From Galerina marginata (taxonomy: Eukaryota; Basidiomycota; Agaricomycetes; Agaricales; Galerinaceae), in the NCBI GenBank assembly GCA_023014335.1, contig JAECYW010000001.1, positions 4,278,001-4,342,000 on the forward strand: 64,000 bases of DNA, in the 5' to 3' direction. The notes under the pieces were generated by a model. The model searched no databases. It worked only from the letters and a program-made list of their open reading frames with translations, and was not told the DNA's origin. The position numbers were made by a program, and so were the translations under genes. This document shows, in pieces, positions 43,295-56,581 of this stretch (positions within the stretch are counted from its first letter, which is position 1; every line of letters starts with the position of its first letter).

Positions 43295-45408
43295 TGTATG
43301 GAGCTAAGTATAATTGGTGGTGGTTGATGAGAGAAACCGGTTCAACGTTCAACGTTGTTATGGGCCGAAAAAAGCGACCCTGACGCTCGTACCCAGGAAT
43401 GGAACCTGATACACAATATCTAGTTCCGCTGCAGAACTCGCTCAGTAGAAACATCACCAAATTCCAATGCCCCCATGTCCACAATGGTTCTTCTTCATTA
43501 CTTCCAGCTTGACAGTGACATTCACTTGGCACTTGATATAGGAAAATAAATAGCAGTGGGACCCCAGCGGCGAGGCCAAAATTTATACCGAGAGCAAAGA
43601 TTAGACAGCTCAGTGGATGATCGGCGATTGATGTCATATAGTAAGGAAAGAAGGGCAAAGAATGGGTTGTCAGAAGCTAATGCGGGAATCGGGTAGGGCC
43701 AGTTGGGAACGCATAAGCAGGTGACACTAGGATAAACAATCTTCATCAAATGGACACCCAGTGGCATGCTGCATGCACGGGTTGAAGAGACTGTTGATGC
43801 AATCCATGTAGTAGGCTATATTCTCGGTAAGTTGGATGCGCTTATGAGAAGAATGGGCCAGTAGGTTTTGATAAGATTTGGATAAGATTGCAACTGGCAG
43901 ATATCGTGTGACTTCTGTGGGCTCAGACTCCTCGGAACGTGCAGTATGGACTTTTCTGTCGCTATCGCACTGGCTTCAAGGTCTCAGTCTCATTGTCAAT
44001 ACGAAACTGGGATAAACAGTCGCTGGCAAGACCTCTGTCAAGTCTGAGATATCTCGTCTTTCTCAGGCAGTTTGTCTGTGTTCTTTCCTCAGATCCGACG
44101 TGAAACTCAACCTGGATAATATTTTAGGACTGTCAAGTATACCAGGCAATCATGAAAGAGAAATACAACTAAGAACACGAATACGAACACGATAAGAGGA
44201 AGGGTGCGCCGCGTTTTTTTGTAGGAAGCATTCAGCCTCTCAACCTGAGTCGCGAGAGTCAGGTCTCTGCAGATATTGTGTAGAAACAGATCTACGGTAA
44301 AACTGATGCTCAAACATTCAGCGAGGATGGAGCTTCAAGTTCAACCCGCCTGCGCTCAGTCATATTGTCAAGCCTAGACTGAGCTACTGAGCAACATGCA
44401 GAATTAGGTCAGAAATGCATTCAACCCAACGAAAATCACGAACTTCATGTCTGAGTGGATGATCGAACGCGAGCCTGTCAAAAACACGGGATTTCTAGCC
44501 CGAGTTTGCATCATAGACATAGAACGAGAAGCCAGGATGATCTTGTTGATGGAAAATAATTGATTGATGTTATACATGGTAGAGAAACAGAAAAAAGAGC
44601 AACGAGAAACTCGATAGCGACGAGGCGGACTAGATTAGGCTAGGATTAGGCAGGCTTACCGTAATCCAGCGGTTTAACGTTTAAAAAATGGTTCTTGTAC
44701 TTTGAGTTCGATTCGAGTTCATAAGGAATATGATGATGGCTAAAAAGGAGGAAGACAATTGCGGATGTAGAAAACAGAAAACAAAAGAAAAATAGCGACG
44801 AAAAGGAAAAGAAAATTGCCGCAGGATCCGTGGTTTGATGGTTTGATGAATGAGGTTGGGATGGAGAGTGAGGTAGAGATAGAGAACGAGGTCGAGAAGG
44901 AGAATGAGAGAATAAGAAAAGTGCTTGTAGACGAAACAGAATATTCATTGGGAAGTCAAGAATGACGCTGAAAGCGATGACGATAATGAAGGGGGGATAG
45001 ATTGTGTTCAATGTTCATGCTTGAAATTCCGATGCGAAGCTGGTAGACTGTCGGCACGAGGAAGGATGCGGGCGAGATACGGATGCAGACGATGATGACG
45101 ACGATGACGCTAATGAAGACGGTAGCGGTGGCAGAAACGGTAAGAGAATGACGGTAAAAACAAGAGGGAAGCGACGAGGACCGCATAAACGTAAACATGA
45201 CAAAATTCCAAAGGCAAGCTGCAGTCCTTGAAAACGCCCAATGCAATCTGAAGCTAACACGGGAAAGAATACGTGTCCGATACCAGGTCTTGATAGTTGA
45301 GTTTATTGAGGACTTGACGAACATGGGCATGAACTTGAACGATGGAGGTGGAGGACCAGTGCACAACGATAATGACGATCAGTCGATGACAAGGTCCAGG
45401 CAGCTGGT
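43295..45408. other. Upstream region of the G-alpha gene; no supported gene
   Basis: This contains the promoter side of the G-alpha gene. Minus-strand frames at 44646-45366 are rich in hydrophobic and Ser/Pro codons, but I found no convincing splicing or family. The plus-strand frame 45197-45415 is also unrecognised. Confidence 0.4.
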
Positions 45409-45410
45409 AC

Positions 45411-46475
45411 CGTAGTTAATAAGTAACTGACCGTCCATAAGCTTCGAATTATTGCTTACACGTTTGTGCTGAGAGCATACCGAAAAAGCACCAATTAAGC
45501 ATTGCACCGATTAGCTGAACCTCAACTGTGAGTCTTCGTGTTCCTTTTCGAGGGCAATACTACGAACAGAAGGTCCTACACTGCGAATATTTATCTTGAG
45601 TATTTGATAAAGTATGATAGAGGAAACGATCACACATGGAACCTATATCGAAAGGCAATGGGGGGGGTCTGGCATTGGAAAGCGGTCGGACAAACTGTAG
45701 AAGAATGAAAGCTTGAATTCGTTAGAATTCCGAGGCCCTTGAATATGAAGTATAAATGTCGCTCACGGCCTTAGACTCAATCTTGGGTCCACCGTAGAAT
45801 ATCAGCCATATATCGTTAAATATAGTCAAATCAGTTTCGCCTGTATACCGCGAGAGCGCACCGTTCGCATCCCATGGAGTGAAATCGAACAACAACGATA
45901 TCCTATATTTCATGCGCGCTGATGGATGGATGGATTGGAGCATTCTCGGTGAACACTATAAAAAGGCCCCAATTCTGGGCGCCTCTTGGTGAGCAAGGAG
46001 TTCTCGGCGAAGTAATCGCCTCAGTGATATCGATCATGGTGGCAAATTGTTGGATGGCAATAGCAGATTGGATTTGTTCTAAATCACAAGCCCCCGGTTT
46101 CAGTTGATTTAAATGCTGAGATTTTGTTCTTTGCCTACACGTACTTCCATACTTTTAGGACACGGGGGCACACTAGAAGTAAGATGTTACGCATAACTTG
46201 CGTGGAATGGAAGACCTTGACTGAGCAGTGAGCAGTGTCAATGAGCGCTTGAGCATGCGAGCAAAACGAATACCTATAATTTCAAAGCAGTCACAGGGCC
46301 AATTAAATCTTGGGAATACAAATGCCTAGACGGACCCAGGTTATTTTTTGTCATCCGAGTACAGCCAAAACAGACAGAAATAGAGGTGACAAGGCCTAGA
46401 ATTCACACTGACACGAGGCAGATGTCGGGCAGGCTTTGGCAGTGTAAAGGCAGTGAATTCTGACTAAGACAAACA
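45411..46475. repeat. Segmental duplication block C, copy 1
   Basis: This matches 59218-60260, starting at GTTAATAAGTAACTG and ending at GACAAACAGCGA. The minus-strand frame 45722-45943 (FTPWDANGALSRYTGETDLT) looks protein-like, but copy 2 has a deletion through it. I do not recognise it, and it is probably a gene relic. Confidence 0.75.
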
Positions 46476-46479
46476 GCGA

Positions 46480-47335
46480 TGTCGCCAGTAAATCTGGATT
46501 ATGGAAACACCGCTGCACATGTCCGCCATGTGCAGCGGCATATACCGGAGCTGACCTCAGCGGTTCAATGCGTCAGCCGCCCACCGTCTAAATTCCCCCT
46601 TTCCCAACTATGGCGCTCACTTGAAAGGCCCCCGACCCAGTCTATGCTGTATATCGCCCTCTTGCCAAGACACAAACAGCCAATACAAGTTGATCTTTGG
46701 CTTTTTTACTGGTTAGCGCAGTAGTTAGACAAGTTTTTGCCTTAATATCTGTACATACAATACCTGGTCCAATGAAATTGTGATAGATGAGCAAGGAAGC
46801 AAAATTTTAGGAGCAAGTTGCTTAATAACTGTTGAACAAAAGCTTCTGATGCGAAATATGAAAATGACTTATAGGAGTGTAAGGAGCGCATTGCAACAAT
46901 ACGGTATACCTGACATACAGTTGGGAGTCGCAAACGCCCATATAGACTACCAGTCAAAGACAATTAGGATATAATATAGGTCAAGGTAGTATTCCTATTT
47001 ATTATAACGCCTTAAATTCTTAGGCGTGTGGCCGCAGAACTAAGGTTGCGAGTACTTAGCGCTACGCGCGACGCGACGCGCATGTACTCACGTGAAGAAG
47101 AGTCAAAAGGTCTGGGTACAGCGCTTGAGTTTTGCTATTACATTTTGCCGTCTCGTGTACCCCTCAATTATGATAGCAAAACACATTAGCAAAATCCAAG
47201 CGCTGTGACTCACCTTTTGACTGCTGGCAAACTTATCCCACCTCAGTAGTGTGTTGAAGTCTCTCAGGCTAGATACTTATATACAGCCTCATCGAACCGT
47301 AAACATTCAATACTTGTTCTACATTGCACCCCGGT
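46480..47335. other. No supported gene
   Basis: The frames at 46479-46724 and 46780-46974 (plus) have no known motif. A short inverted repeat, GCACATGTCCGCCATGTGC, lies near 46514-46532. Confidence 0.4.
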
Positions 47336-47339
47336 AAGT

Positions 47340-48603
47340 CTACCTCGCATCCCACCCCGGAAAATATGGATCCTCATCCAACGTTCTCTCTTTCCACTCC
47401 TTCGGCACCCACCCTTTATCCTCCTGCTCTTTCGCCCACAAATCCAGTGCAGGTAGAACTACGTGTTCGACATGATGCGTCGATTTATAATCCAAATAAG
47501 GCTTCTTAGCCTCAAGAAGAATCTTAGCAAACAGTCTTGGGATATAGGGCTCGTGCCTGAATTCTTCCACCGGTGTAAATAGCGCCTTGAAATTGAAGAC
47601 GATAGCCCGCGATTTCGGGAGACGCCGCAGCGTCTGCCAGTCAACTCTCAAGAATATATCCTCCACCTGAAGGTTTGGTTCCTGCTTCTCGCGGAAGCTA
47701 AAATGCCGGTCACCAGGCTGTGAATAAAGCAGCTGTCCTATTTCGAGACTCCAGGACCCTCTTTGGATAGGCTTCTCGCTGGGCATGTTCGTAAAATACC
47801 TAAGCAACCGTTGAATTTGAGTTAATATGCATGTTTTCAAAACATACCGGTCCATGGACGACTGCATCTTCTCTTTATAATCAGGAACAGGGCCGTGAAC
47901 TTCGTGTAGCGGCTTTCCCATCTTCTCCGCGAGTCTCCAACCTACAGCCGAGCACGACACCGCGGCGCGTAAAACGTACAATCCTGTACGCGTGTCTTCT
48001 TGCACGATTAGAAAGTCCTCCGGGACGTGTTCAAGAAGAAACTCGAGAGGATTGACGACCTTCGTGTTTGACAAAATACCGAGGATTCGATTGTGAAATA
48101 TCCCAGCCTTCCAGTCGACCTGGAACTGATTGGGATATCGCGCGCAGAGAAACTGGATAACCATCTCCATGAGTTCTCTGCACGCTGAATAGCTTCCTGG
48201 AAGCATGTCGATGATAGCTTTCCCGAGGTCCGCGTACAGCCGCTTGCGCTGCGCGATTCGTTCACGATAGGTAGACTCGAGCTCTATCCACCAGTCCGGC
48301 TCCATTTTCTTCAATGCTAATCCAAATTCGTGATAGTAAGCCCATACCGGTCAGTTAGGTTGATATACACGCACCCATGTTCTGGTGGTACTCCCATCGA
48401 AACGGACGATAGGGCCTAGGTTTGGCCTTATCAATATCAAAGTCCCATAGCGGACTAGGCGGAGCGACACCGGATAGTTTGAAATAGTCGGGTGGTCCGG
48501 AGGTGATATAGTGGCGTAATATCTTGTAGATGGTCAGAAAGACGAAAAGAACGATACCTAGGTAATCCAAGAGCTGCTCAAGCCTGAGTTCCGTCTTGTT
48601 CAT
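47340..48603 (-). CDS. Heme-dependent oxidative N-demethylase-like (DUF3445) protein
   Basis: Three exons (48603-48375, 48316-47848, 47799-47340) join in phase to 385 aa. Residues about 10-30 are hydrophobic (LDYLGIVLFVFLTIYKI), so the protein is probably anchored to a membrane. The rest matches fungal DUF3445/HODM proteins: RPFRWEYHQNM, VPEDFLIVQEDT, AAVSCSAVGWRLAEKMGKPL, VPDYKEKMQSSMDRYF, RGSWSLEIGQLLY, then LRVDWQTLRRLPKSRAIVFN, and YFPGW near the end. Family members bind heme and remove methyl groups from amines oxidatively; the substrate here is unknown. Intron 2 (48 nt) is a multiple of three and open, so retention would insert 16 residues, but splicing restores the family sequence. Confidence 0.9.
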
Positions 48604-48609
48604 GGTAAA

Positions 48610-51020
48610 TGAGAGTGCGTGGGGTGCGAATTATTGCTGAAAGAAACGGGCAGTATCAGCCACATGGTTAGATTTAGACAGGGGTGAGAAGGAAGGCGAT
48701 TCTTGGTTGTGGGAGGGCGAGCGATACTGCTTGAACATTCGGCAGGCGCAGAGCAAGTCGTCGGGTATCGCCGTGAAGTGAAGCCGAAGGTCCAGGCAAG
48801 CCGGACGATTCGGGCCTTTCGGAGCGGAAACCAATTTTCGCGTTTTCAGTTGATCAAGACTCCTCCAACAGCCACCTCCGTGTACGACTCATCCTTTGAC
48901 TTGAACTGCCTATTGCGGGTCCAGATTTCCTTCAACTTCACATAATTCCTTGAATACACCTCGTTTCGTAGGCCCGACGGCTTGAAATTTCTGGATGCAG
49001 AATGGTGAGCACCAGCATTTTTTTTGCCTTCAGTCTTTATTTACTTCATATTGATAAGAATGCCCATCTGCAGCACGGACCCAGACTTCACAACGCTTCT
49101 CTCTCCCTATTGCGGTCACTTTCTCTCGACGGGACGCTAGCATCATCACGACACGAATCGCTATGCTCGAAAAATGTTCTCTGGAATTCGTATCGACATC
49201 GCCACCTCTTCGCGGCTGGGAATGATTTACGCCAGCAGCTCCTGTCCTTGACCCCGCTGTAATGGGTCTACTGACCACAACGAGGAGCACGGCGCTGTCG
49301 ATGGCTGAAGACGACGGCAGACAAATCAGACATATAGAGCTGACGTTAGGAATTTTGGTGGGCTACGGTGGAATATTGATAATCAGAGATACGTCTGAAT
49401 TCCGTTGTTCCTTCGTCGTGTGTTCCGTTTTTTCATTCTCCCTTTCTCTCCTTCGATCTCTTTCTTTTTATTAACGGTTAATCTCGTCCACGACTTCACA
49501 TCGCTGTGGCTACGGCCTGGGGCCCCGTCAGTAGTGGATCTGTCACCGAGTTTTTTGTGTTCTATTTGTCGTCATCGTCGCTTTGGAGCAGCCAGAGCAT
49601 TTCTGTTTAGTTTGCGCCACTTTCTCACCCTTTTTCATCTAGGATACCGTATTTTTCCTCTTGATCGATATCTCTTCGAGTTCCGGCACATCGACTCGTG
49701 AAGCGCCGAAAATCTCGAGAAAATCTTTGAGCCGATAGGCTTTATCCCCCTTTCTTGCATATATTACGCCATCTATTCTTCACCTCCACTCGTACACCCA
49801 CCTCCTTTCATTCTGTGCCCCTCGCCTACTGCCCCTTCTAAATGTCGATATTGTATTTTTCTACCTCATCATCTGCCCTTTTCTTTCCAGCAAGTCTCCC
49901 CTCCTCTCTTTTTCGCCGCATATATTCACTAATTATTCGTCCTAATTGCCTTTCTCCAGTTTCTAATCTGTAAATCGACCCTTATCGTGTTAAGATGGGG
50001 GATCGCAATGTATCTATCTATCTTATGATACTTGCAAGGCCTATCCGACGACCGCCGACCCTCCTCGTTTGGCTTTATACTGTTTCTCGGCCTTCGGGGG
50101 ATTATTGAGTCGAACGGCTTTCGATCCGCTGTCTTTGCGCCGACTTTTCCTTTTTAACGCGACGCTGCTAATTTCTAACTAAGGTACTCTACAACGACAA
50201 TGTTATGCTCACCGCTGGCTCGTCCCCGGTTACAACAAACACGCCGCTGCCTTTTCGTCAAAGTCCTTCACTACCACTTCCTGTTCATCGTCGTGTTAGT
50301 AACGGTGAATCTACGTTCTTTCTTTGCCATTTGAGGCTGATCACATTTTCCAGGTACCGAAGGCGCTCAGGAAACTATCGCACAAGGACATTGACAAGGT
50401 CCTGGTCGACTCCTCGATAATTCTCTCATCCTTCGCACGGGAAGGCGGCGCTGGGGCGGCGTGTCTTTACTCGACTGAGCACGTCGAGAACGAAACAGTC
50501 GAGAAATCGAGAACAAGGACAGCCAGCTTGAGGAATAAAGGGACGTCCAAAAACGGGCAGGATGGGCGGTAAGGTGGATAGATAGCTAGGTATAATCGAC
50601 AAACAGACAAGTAAGGCTACAGGTTTTACGGGACCAAGTGGATAATTAGGTATAAGATATAGATCTAGGGTACCATGAAGGAAAACGAGGCAGAGGATAA
50701 AAGGCTACAGTTTTAGGTGAGACGAGACGAGACGAAGCGCGGGATAGTAGGGCTACAGATTTATCAGAAGTTGGGCGTAACGATGATGAAGGAACAAAAC
50801 GGGAAAGGAAGATAGCAAAGCAAGATAGGAAAAGACGAGGATTAGATGGGCACGGCCACGTGGAAATAAAGATAGGTGAATCTATGCGTAGGATATGTAA
50901 GATAAACGTGAGGTGAAAGTTGGAGAGGTCGTTAAAGTGAAAGTGGGTGGTGGTGGACGTCGAGAACGGTTGAGAAGAGCAGAGAAAAGCAGAGAAAAAA
51001 AGGCAAGGAAAGGAAAGGCA
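48610..51020. other. No supported gene; CT-rich then AG-rich flank
   Basis: 48.6-49.0 kb is the upstream region of the demethylase gene. 49.4-50.2 kb is strongly CT-rich. A short frame after an acceptor-like TTTCCAG at 50352 (VPKALRKLSHKDIDKVLVDS) could be an exon, but I cannot place it in a gene. 50.6-51.0 kb is AG-rich and probably the 3' region of the HMG gene. Confidence 0.4.
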
Positions 51021-51024
51021 ACCC

Positions 51025-53190
51025 TCAATAAGCACCCTCCCCAGCGAGCTCAGCGAAGCTCGCCTCCGTAGCAGTAGGCGTCCTCATCGGCTTCGGCGAA
51101 TGTACGTTCTCATGCTGAGAGACGACAGGATCCATCTCATACCCATACATCATATCCATCTCAATATACGACCCCATCGCGTGCATCGAGGGATAAAGGC
51201 AGTCAAGCGGTCCCATGCCTACGCCCACGCCCATGCCCATGTTGATAGAGAACATCTCGGGTAAGACGTCCGCCACGCTCGGCGCAGGCGAGGTCGACGC
51301 TGACGTAGACGTAGACGCTGAAGCTGCTGAGAGAGCGGAGGGCTGTTCTGCGTCAAGCGGGGAGATGGAGGTGTCAATTGGGGCTAGGACAGGTGAAGGC
51401 GACTTGTGGTGTACCGGCTCCGAGGTCGAAGAATCGATGGAAGAGGTGTTCGATGAGCCAAACGAGAAATCCGCGAACAGCCCCAACTTGACGTCAGGTA
51501 GAGGACTGGGATCCCTCTCCATCTCATGACCAGCACCCATGCCTATGCCCATGTCGACGTCCGTGCCCAAAGACATCCTATAATCGAAACTTCCGCGATT
51601 GACGGGCATAGTCCACGAGCGCATGAGCATCGCTTGGGCACTCGACGCTCTGCGCATATTCATGCCCATACCCATATCAAGACCAAAGGACGACCGCGGG
51701 TGGTCTGCGATTGGGATTAGAGGAACGTGGATGTAGGTGTTATGTGGGGCGGGTTGGAAGAGCTGCTGGGTCGGCTGTGGCGTTTGCTGCGCGAAGTTGA
51801 ACGTCGACTGGTGTTGTTGGTGTTGATGATGGAAGAAATGTTCCTGCGCAGCTTGGAACCCGCTCACGCCCTGGCTCTCACCACGAGTAGGGGCTAATCG
51901 GGAGATAGCCACCGATCCGAGGACAATCGGGGACGGGGACGGCGCGCGAGAGAGGGAGAGGGAGGATAAGAAAGGGAGGGTAGCGATAGCGATCCCCGAA
52001 GCGGAAGAGGAAGAAACGAGGAAAGGGCCTGAAGAAGCGAACCAGTCGTTCGGGAGGGGAACGGTGGTGGAGCGGTGGTGGTACGACGCGCTGTTGTCGC
52101 TATGAGGAAACGGATGAGCGGAGGCAGGGTTCGTCGGGATGGAGTATGGGAGGTGCAGCGCCGCAGGACTCGCATGTCGGCTCGTAAAATCCAAGCTCGT
52201 TCGTCGGCTCCTCTGACTTTCCGAGCCCTCGACATCGAAGTCGTAGCTTTATTCGTCATGGACATCACGACCAAGAAGGAGCCGTTCCTCCTCCAACACC
52301 TGCGCACGGTCCAAGTTCCGAAAAGCAGCTTCCAGTTCGTTCCCAGCCTTTCCCTCAAGGATAAGCGTGAATATATCTTCGCAGCGTTGCTCCTCTTCAG
52401 CGATGGTAGCCTGGCGCTCCTTCGTCCTCCCGCTAGCTTTCGCCGAGGACTTCGCAGAAGGGACAGAACCGGAACCGGCGGAGGGGGCCTTGTTCTTCCT
52501 GTGCACGGGACGGAAGCGACAGTCGGGGAAGCGTACTTTATGTGCCGCCTTCTCCTCCTTCGCGCGTTTCTCCCAGACTTTCTTCTCCTCGATGGGGAGT
52601 TGGCGCCAGCAGGTGCCTATCACCGAAATAAAAGTAATCAGATAGAGCAAGGTACGAGAACAGAATAAGAAACGCACCGATAATCTTCCTCAAACTCCCA
52701 TGGTTCGTCTCAATGCTCCCCAGGAACACGATGCTGCTTCACAAACGCAGCTCTGAACAGCATAAACGCGTTCGGCGGGCGGGGTATCTATCCCTGCGAA
52801 GGCCTCTTCCCCGGCGGTGTGCGTTTTCGCTTCTGCTGCTGCTGCTGTGCACCATTCGCCGTTGCGTCTGCTAACCCAGGGAAGATCTGTGCCCTGAGGG
52901 CTTTGACGTGTGGGCCAGCGGCGTCGTCATCTTCGAGCGACGCGAGGGGGTTGAGCGGGTCGTCGTTTGCGTCGGGGGTGCTGTATGAGATGGGGGTGAC
53001 GTTTGGCGCGAATGTTACGTCTGTGGAGGGGCGCGAGGGGACGCCGCAGATGCCTTGTTTGGCAGGTATGTCTACGAAGAGGAAAGGAGAGAAGGTAAGA
53101 GAAGGATGGGAGATGAGAGAAGGAAAGACACGTACGAGTTATGTTGTGAGAGGACTTCCTTCGACGGTTGGGGAGCCGCAGAGCAGGCAT
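51025..53190 (-). pseudogene. HMG-box transcription factor, decayed copy 2
   Basis: The gene layout is complete: exon 1 (53190-53136, MPALRLPN), a long exon with DPLNPLASLEDDDAAGPHV, a Gln run and KRKRTPPGKR, the HMG box (IPRPPNAFMLFRAAFVKQ ... CWRQLPIEEKKVWEKRAKEE), and a low-complexity C-terminus with GMGMG and poly-Ser/Thr runs to 51025. There are three lesions: TAG at 52788-52790, just before IPRPPNAF (copy 1 has Tyr); one extra G near 52718-52721 that shifts the frame in the box; and TAA at 52249-52251 (copy 1 has Tyr, VHDEYSYDF). Apart from these, almost 390 C-terminal codons are open, so decay looks recent. It is the kind of HMG factor known in mushrooms as a developmental regulator; this allele should be inactive unless the lesions are sequencing errors. 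Confidence 0.8.
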
Positions 53191-55470
53191 CGTAGTACTT
53201 GGTTATCTAAAGATCGTGATAAGGATATCCTTGTTCGTGTGATTGAAATCGTCGTAATCGAGAACGCGTCAGAGCAGAAAATAAAACAGAAAAGAAAGAC
53301 AGGAAGACTCCGGGAGCCTCAGAGAGGGTGTCGAGAGAAGGAAGAGATTCGGAAGGAAGGAATGTGTTGTTTTTCTCTTTATAGACCTGTCAATCAATTC
53401 GCGTTTTTGCAGAGAGTCAAAGACCCCGCAACTTCGATTGTCCTTGTTTATATTTGGGGACTTCGGCTTTGCGGGAACCGAAACCGGTTATAGAGCCTTT
53501 GTTCCTTCCGCAAGCTCAGGCGAATGTTCAAGAAAGAATGGCCAGGTCGAGAAAACATACGAACGTTCCCTACTCTGCTCTGTTACCATTACGGTTATCG
53601 ATTTCGGTGCGTCTTCCCCCTTTTCTTCCGACCTTGTCCTCCACCAATGACATGAACTTACAATCTACAGTGTCGCCTGCTTGGCTCGCCTAAAGCTGCA
53701 TAGGTACAGCTTGTCCTACATCTTTTACGCCATGCCGTTCCAGCTCGTGGTACATGCTCTCTATCGCTGCCCATCTATTAGTTGATCATTGTTGAATGTT
53801 TCTTCTCAGCACGCAGACGTGAGTGGCCATATCAACGGCGGCAACGATGAAGGTAGATGACTTCGGCTGCAGACGTTAATTGTGCGTAAGGGAAAACGTG
53901 GAAGGAATCCTGTTTGTCTACCAATGATGGTCGATGACGACCTGGATTCAACCGTGCGTCCCGCCTTCCTCCCTTCTTTCTTCCTCCACCTAACGCCTTA
54001 TACTCTAGTGCGAACCTCCACTCGCACTTGCCCCTAATTCTCAACACACTCTCACAGCAGCGGCCTAGACCCAGGACCATGCTCTACCAGCGGGAGCAGC
54101 ATTGAGTCTTTCCTCCCGTCCAAAACGACATCATTGCGAGACTGCGAGACTTGCATCTCCTCTCCCCACCGAGCTTGACGTGAGTCTTCCTCCTATCGCC
54201 TAAGTTGCTTTGCCCTCCCGAGAAGTACAGCTCATGGCGGAATCGCAGGCAGATAAGGCTGTCGTCGACTCATGGAGCCAGCTGCCACGGCATACAGGCT
54301 ATACGACGCCACAAATTGGCAACCAGGCATATCCCCCCCCCGTCCTGACACCAACGACGGAAACACCTACACGAAAACCTACAGACGATTCTCATTCGTG
54401 AATGTTCTTTCTTGTTCCTACCTTCTTTGATTCTTTGACCCTTCTAATCGCTCTAGGTCGATATTTCCTCTCGCGTTTTATCATTCACCGTCTCCACTCC
54501 TCCTCTTCACACTTGTGTCTTCTTCACAGTGTCCTCAGCTGAGCTATATTATGCTCTTTCCGCACTCTCTCTTCGCTCTCCCGCTTGTTTCTGCTGCTCG
54601 TTTTTTTTTTAATCTCCTCGCTCTCTCTTATTTTCCTGGCTTTCTGTTCCACCTTGTCCTTCTCGTCATCCTGCTTGAAGTTCGATTTCTGCCTTTCTCG
54701 TCTGCGCCTTTGATGTGCTTACCGTATACGCTCTCGTGTTTTTTTACTCCCGTTCTTTTGGGGCCCCAACGAGCTTTTTCGTACGCACCAGCTCGGGCTC
54801 TGGTGCTCTTACTTGTGCACAAACTCGCGAGATCTGTCCACCCCCTTCTCGTTAGCAGCCTAGCGAGCATGGGAAGTGTTAATTCTGACCGTCGCAGTGT
54901 CGGTGAGGTGCGGATTTCGTTTTGGCCGTCGATCAACTGCACAGTTCCTACTGTGAGGCCGGCGAGGTCAGGAACGAAAGAGTCGTGCTACTTGGACAGG
55001 CAAGAAGCTATCGGTGGGGAAGACGAATGGGATGGGTTCGTCGACAGCGGGCGCTGAGGAAAAGTGGTGGTGGGAATGGGAAGAACAATGGTGCCTGGCT
55101 GGTGGGATGAAAGCCGCTCTTGACGTTGACGTTGGCGATGAGGAAGAGGAACACGAAGCAGATGATGGTGGATATTTGACTCGCGCTCTTTAGTCTTTAG
55201 AGCGTGGATATCACTATTGTTCGTATATACTGCTCTTTCTTCCGTGTGTCGAGTTGTAACGTGAACGTAAAATTCACCTGCAGGTCAAGGGAACCGAGAA
55301 CCCCCGCATCCGTAGTGCGTATCTCTTAGACTGGCTGGGACAGCGCACCCGAGTCTAGCGTCAAATGATTTAAATCCCCTTCTCGAACCTTTACCAGCAC
55401 CTTCAGCGACAATCCTGAGGGCGGTTTCAACGCATTATGGCTGATTATTACAGCCTACCCGCTGAACTTA
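51900..55470. repeat. Segmental duplication block A, copy 2
   Basis: The shorter and less rearranged counterpart of 33785-38655. It keeps one copy of each internal module and continues leftward through the full C-terminal part of the HMG gene. Confidence 0.85.
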
Positions 55471-55474
55471 TATT

Positions 55475-56575
55475 GACAGCAAAGTAATATGCAGAAAACG
55501 TAAGGAAAATCCCCACCGTTCTCATCTGGGCATCGTCGTTTGGGAAAGTGATTTTAGTTCGCCGTAAGCCGATCTTCTATTTTCTTTCCAAGTTTCTCGT
55601 GCCTCTAAATACAATGCAGACAGATCTAGCTGTTTCCTAACATAGAGAAGAATGTCCTCGTCGCCGCAGAATCGTGTGCAGAACATTGGCCTCAGGCTTT
55701 CCAATCGTACATTAAGTTCTCTTTCCGTTCAATAATTTTCCTCAGCTAAGTTTGACATTCATCGCGTCGCGTGAATATCCTTTGCTCGAATTTCCAGTGA
55801 ACCACAGAATCCAGCCGCAGCGCCCAGCCGTACGATTTTTACTTCTAATAGAACGTCATTTGTGCGGCTTTTCTCATTGGTTGTTTGCCCAGCAATTGCA
55901 TGTCCTAAGCTGGAGCACGATCGCTCTATCCTTCTGCGTATCTGGCGTGCCTCTTCACCGTGCACGTTTACATGTCCTTGCTTTTATCCTTCGACTAGTC
56001 TCTCTGAGCTGCTATTATTTCATCCATACCATCATCCACTTTGGTCTACTCTGGCGAGGGTTACGTCCGTACAACTGTCGGTGAGAAAAAAGCCGTATTT
56101 GAAGTAAAGCGTCCTGGATTGATAAGGTCGGTAGGTTGAATGTGGAACTGAACCAACGTTATGAACATCGAACTTGAGGCCTTACTATTAGTCCTGGTTT
56201 CATGTTAATGATATTAGATGGCCGGTTCAAAGTCGCCGAAGGCTCATAGACCGATGCGAGTATCTATGCACAAAAATCGATCACCGAATATAATTTGGAG
56301 CATGGGATCAGCACTTATGAATAGTAGGATTTCCTTCTTACTTCGTTTATATTTGGCTGGCTTAACAAAGTCTATATTTACCTAAACATGAGGCTGTCGA
56401 GTTACCCGATCTGATAAGACACCGCTCAAAGTTTACACGTGTAATCAATCGATAGAGGCCCTCGTTCTTGATCCTTTACCTTAGCGTCTTCCTCTACCCC
56501 TCATAGCACAACTACTTAACATTTAACGGACGCATTCAAACCAAAATCGGCAATTAATAGGATCACAACATTACC
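55475..56575. other. No supported gene
   Basis: The frame at 55522-55704 (minus, 60 codons) and those at 55752-56107 (plus) have no recognisable motif. This is probably the spacer and promoter region before the MYND-finger gene. Confidence 0.4.
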
Positions 56576-56581
56576 TGCGCC

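Noticed and set aside
45411..46475. Block C as a pair of LTRs with 59218-60260
   Set aside because: The two copies lie 13.8 kb apart with ordinary genes between, no retroelement frames, and the same order as blocks A and B, so segmental duplication fits better.
51215..51720. Plus-strand frames over the HMG C-terminus
   Set aside because: They are opposite-strand shadows of the low-complexity GMGMG and Ser/Thr-rich coding sequence.
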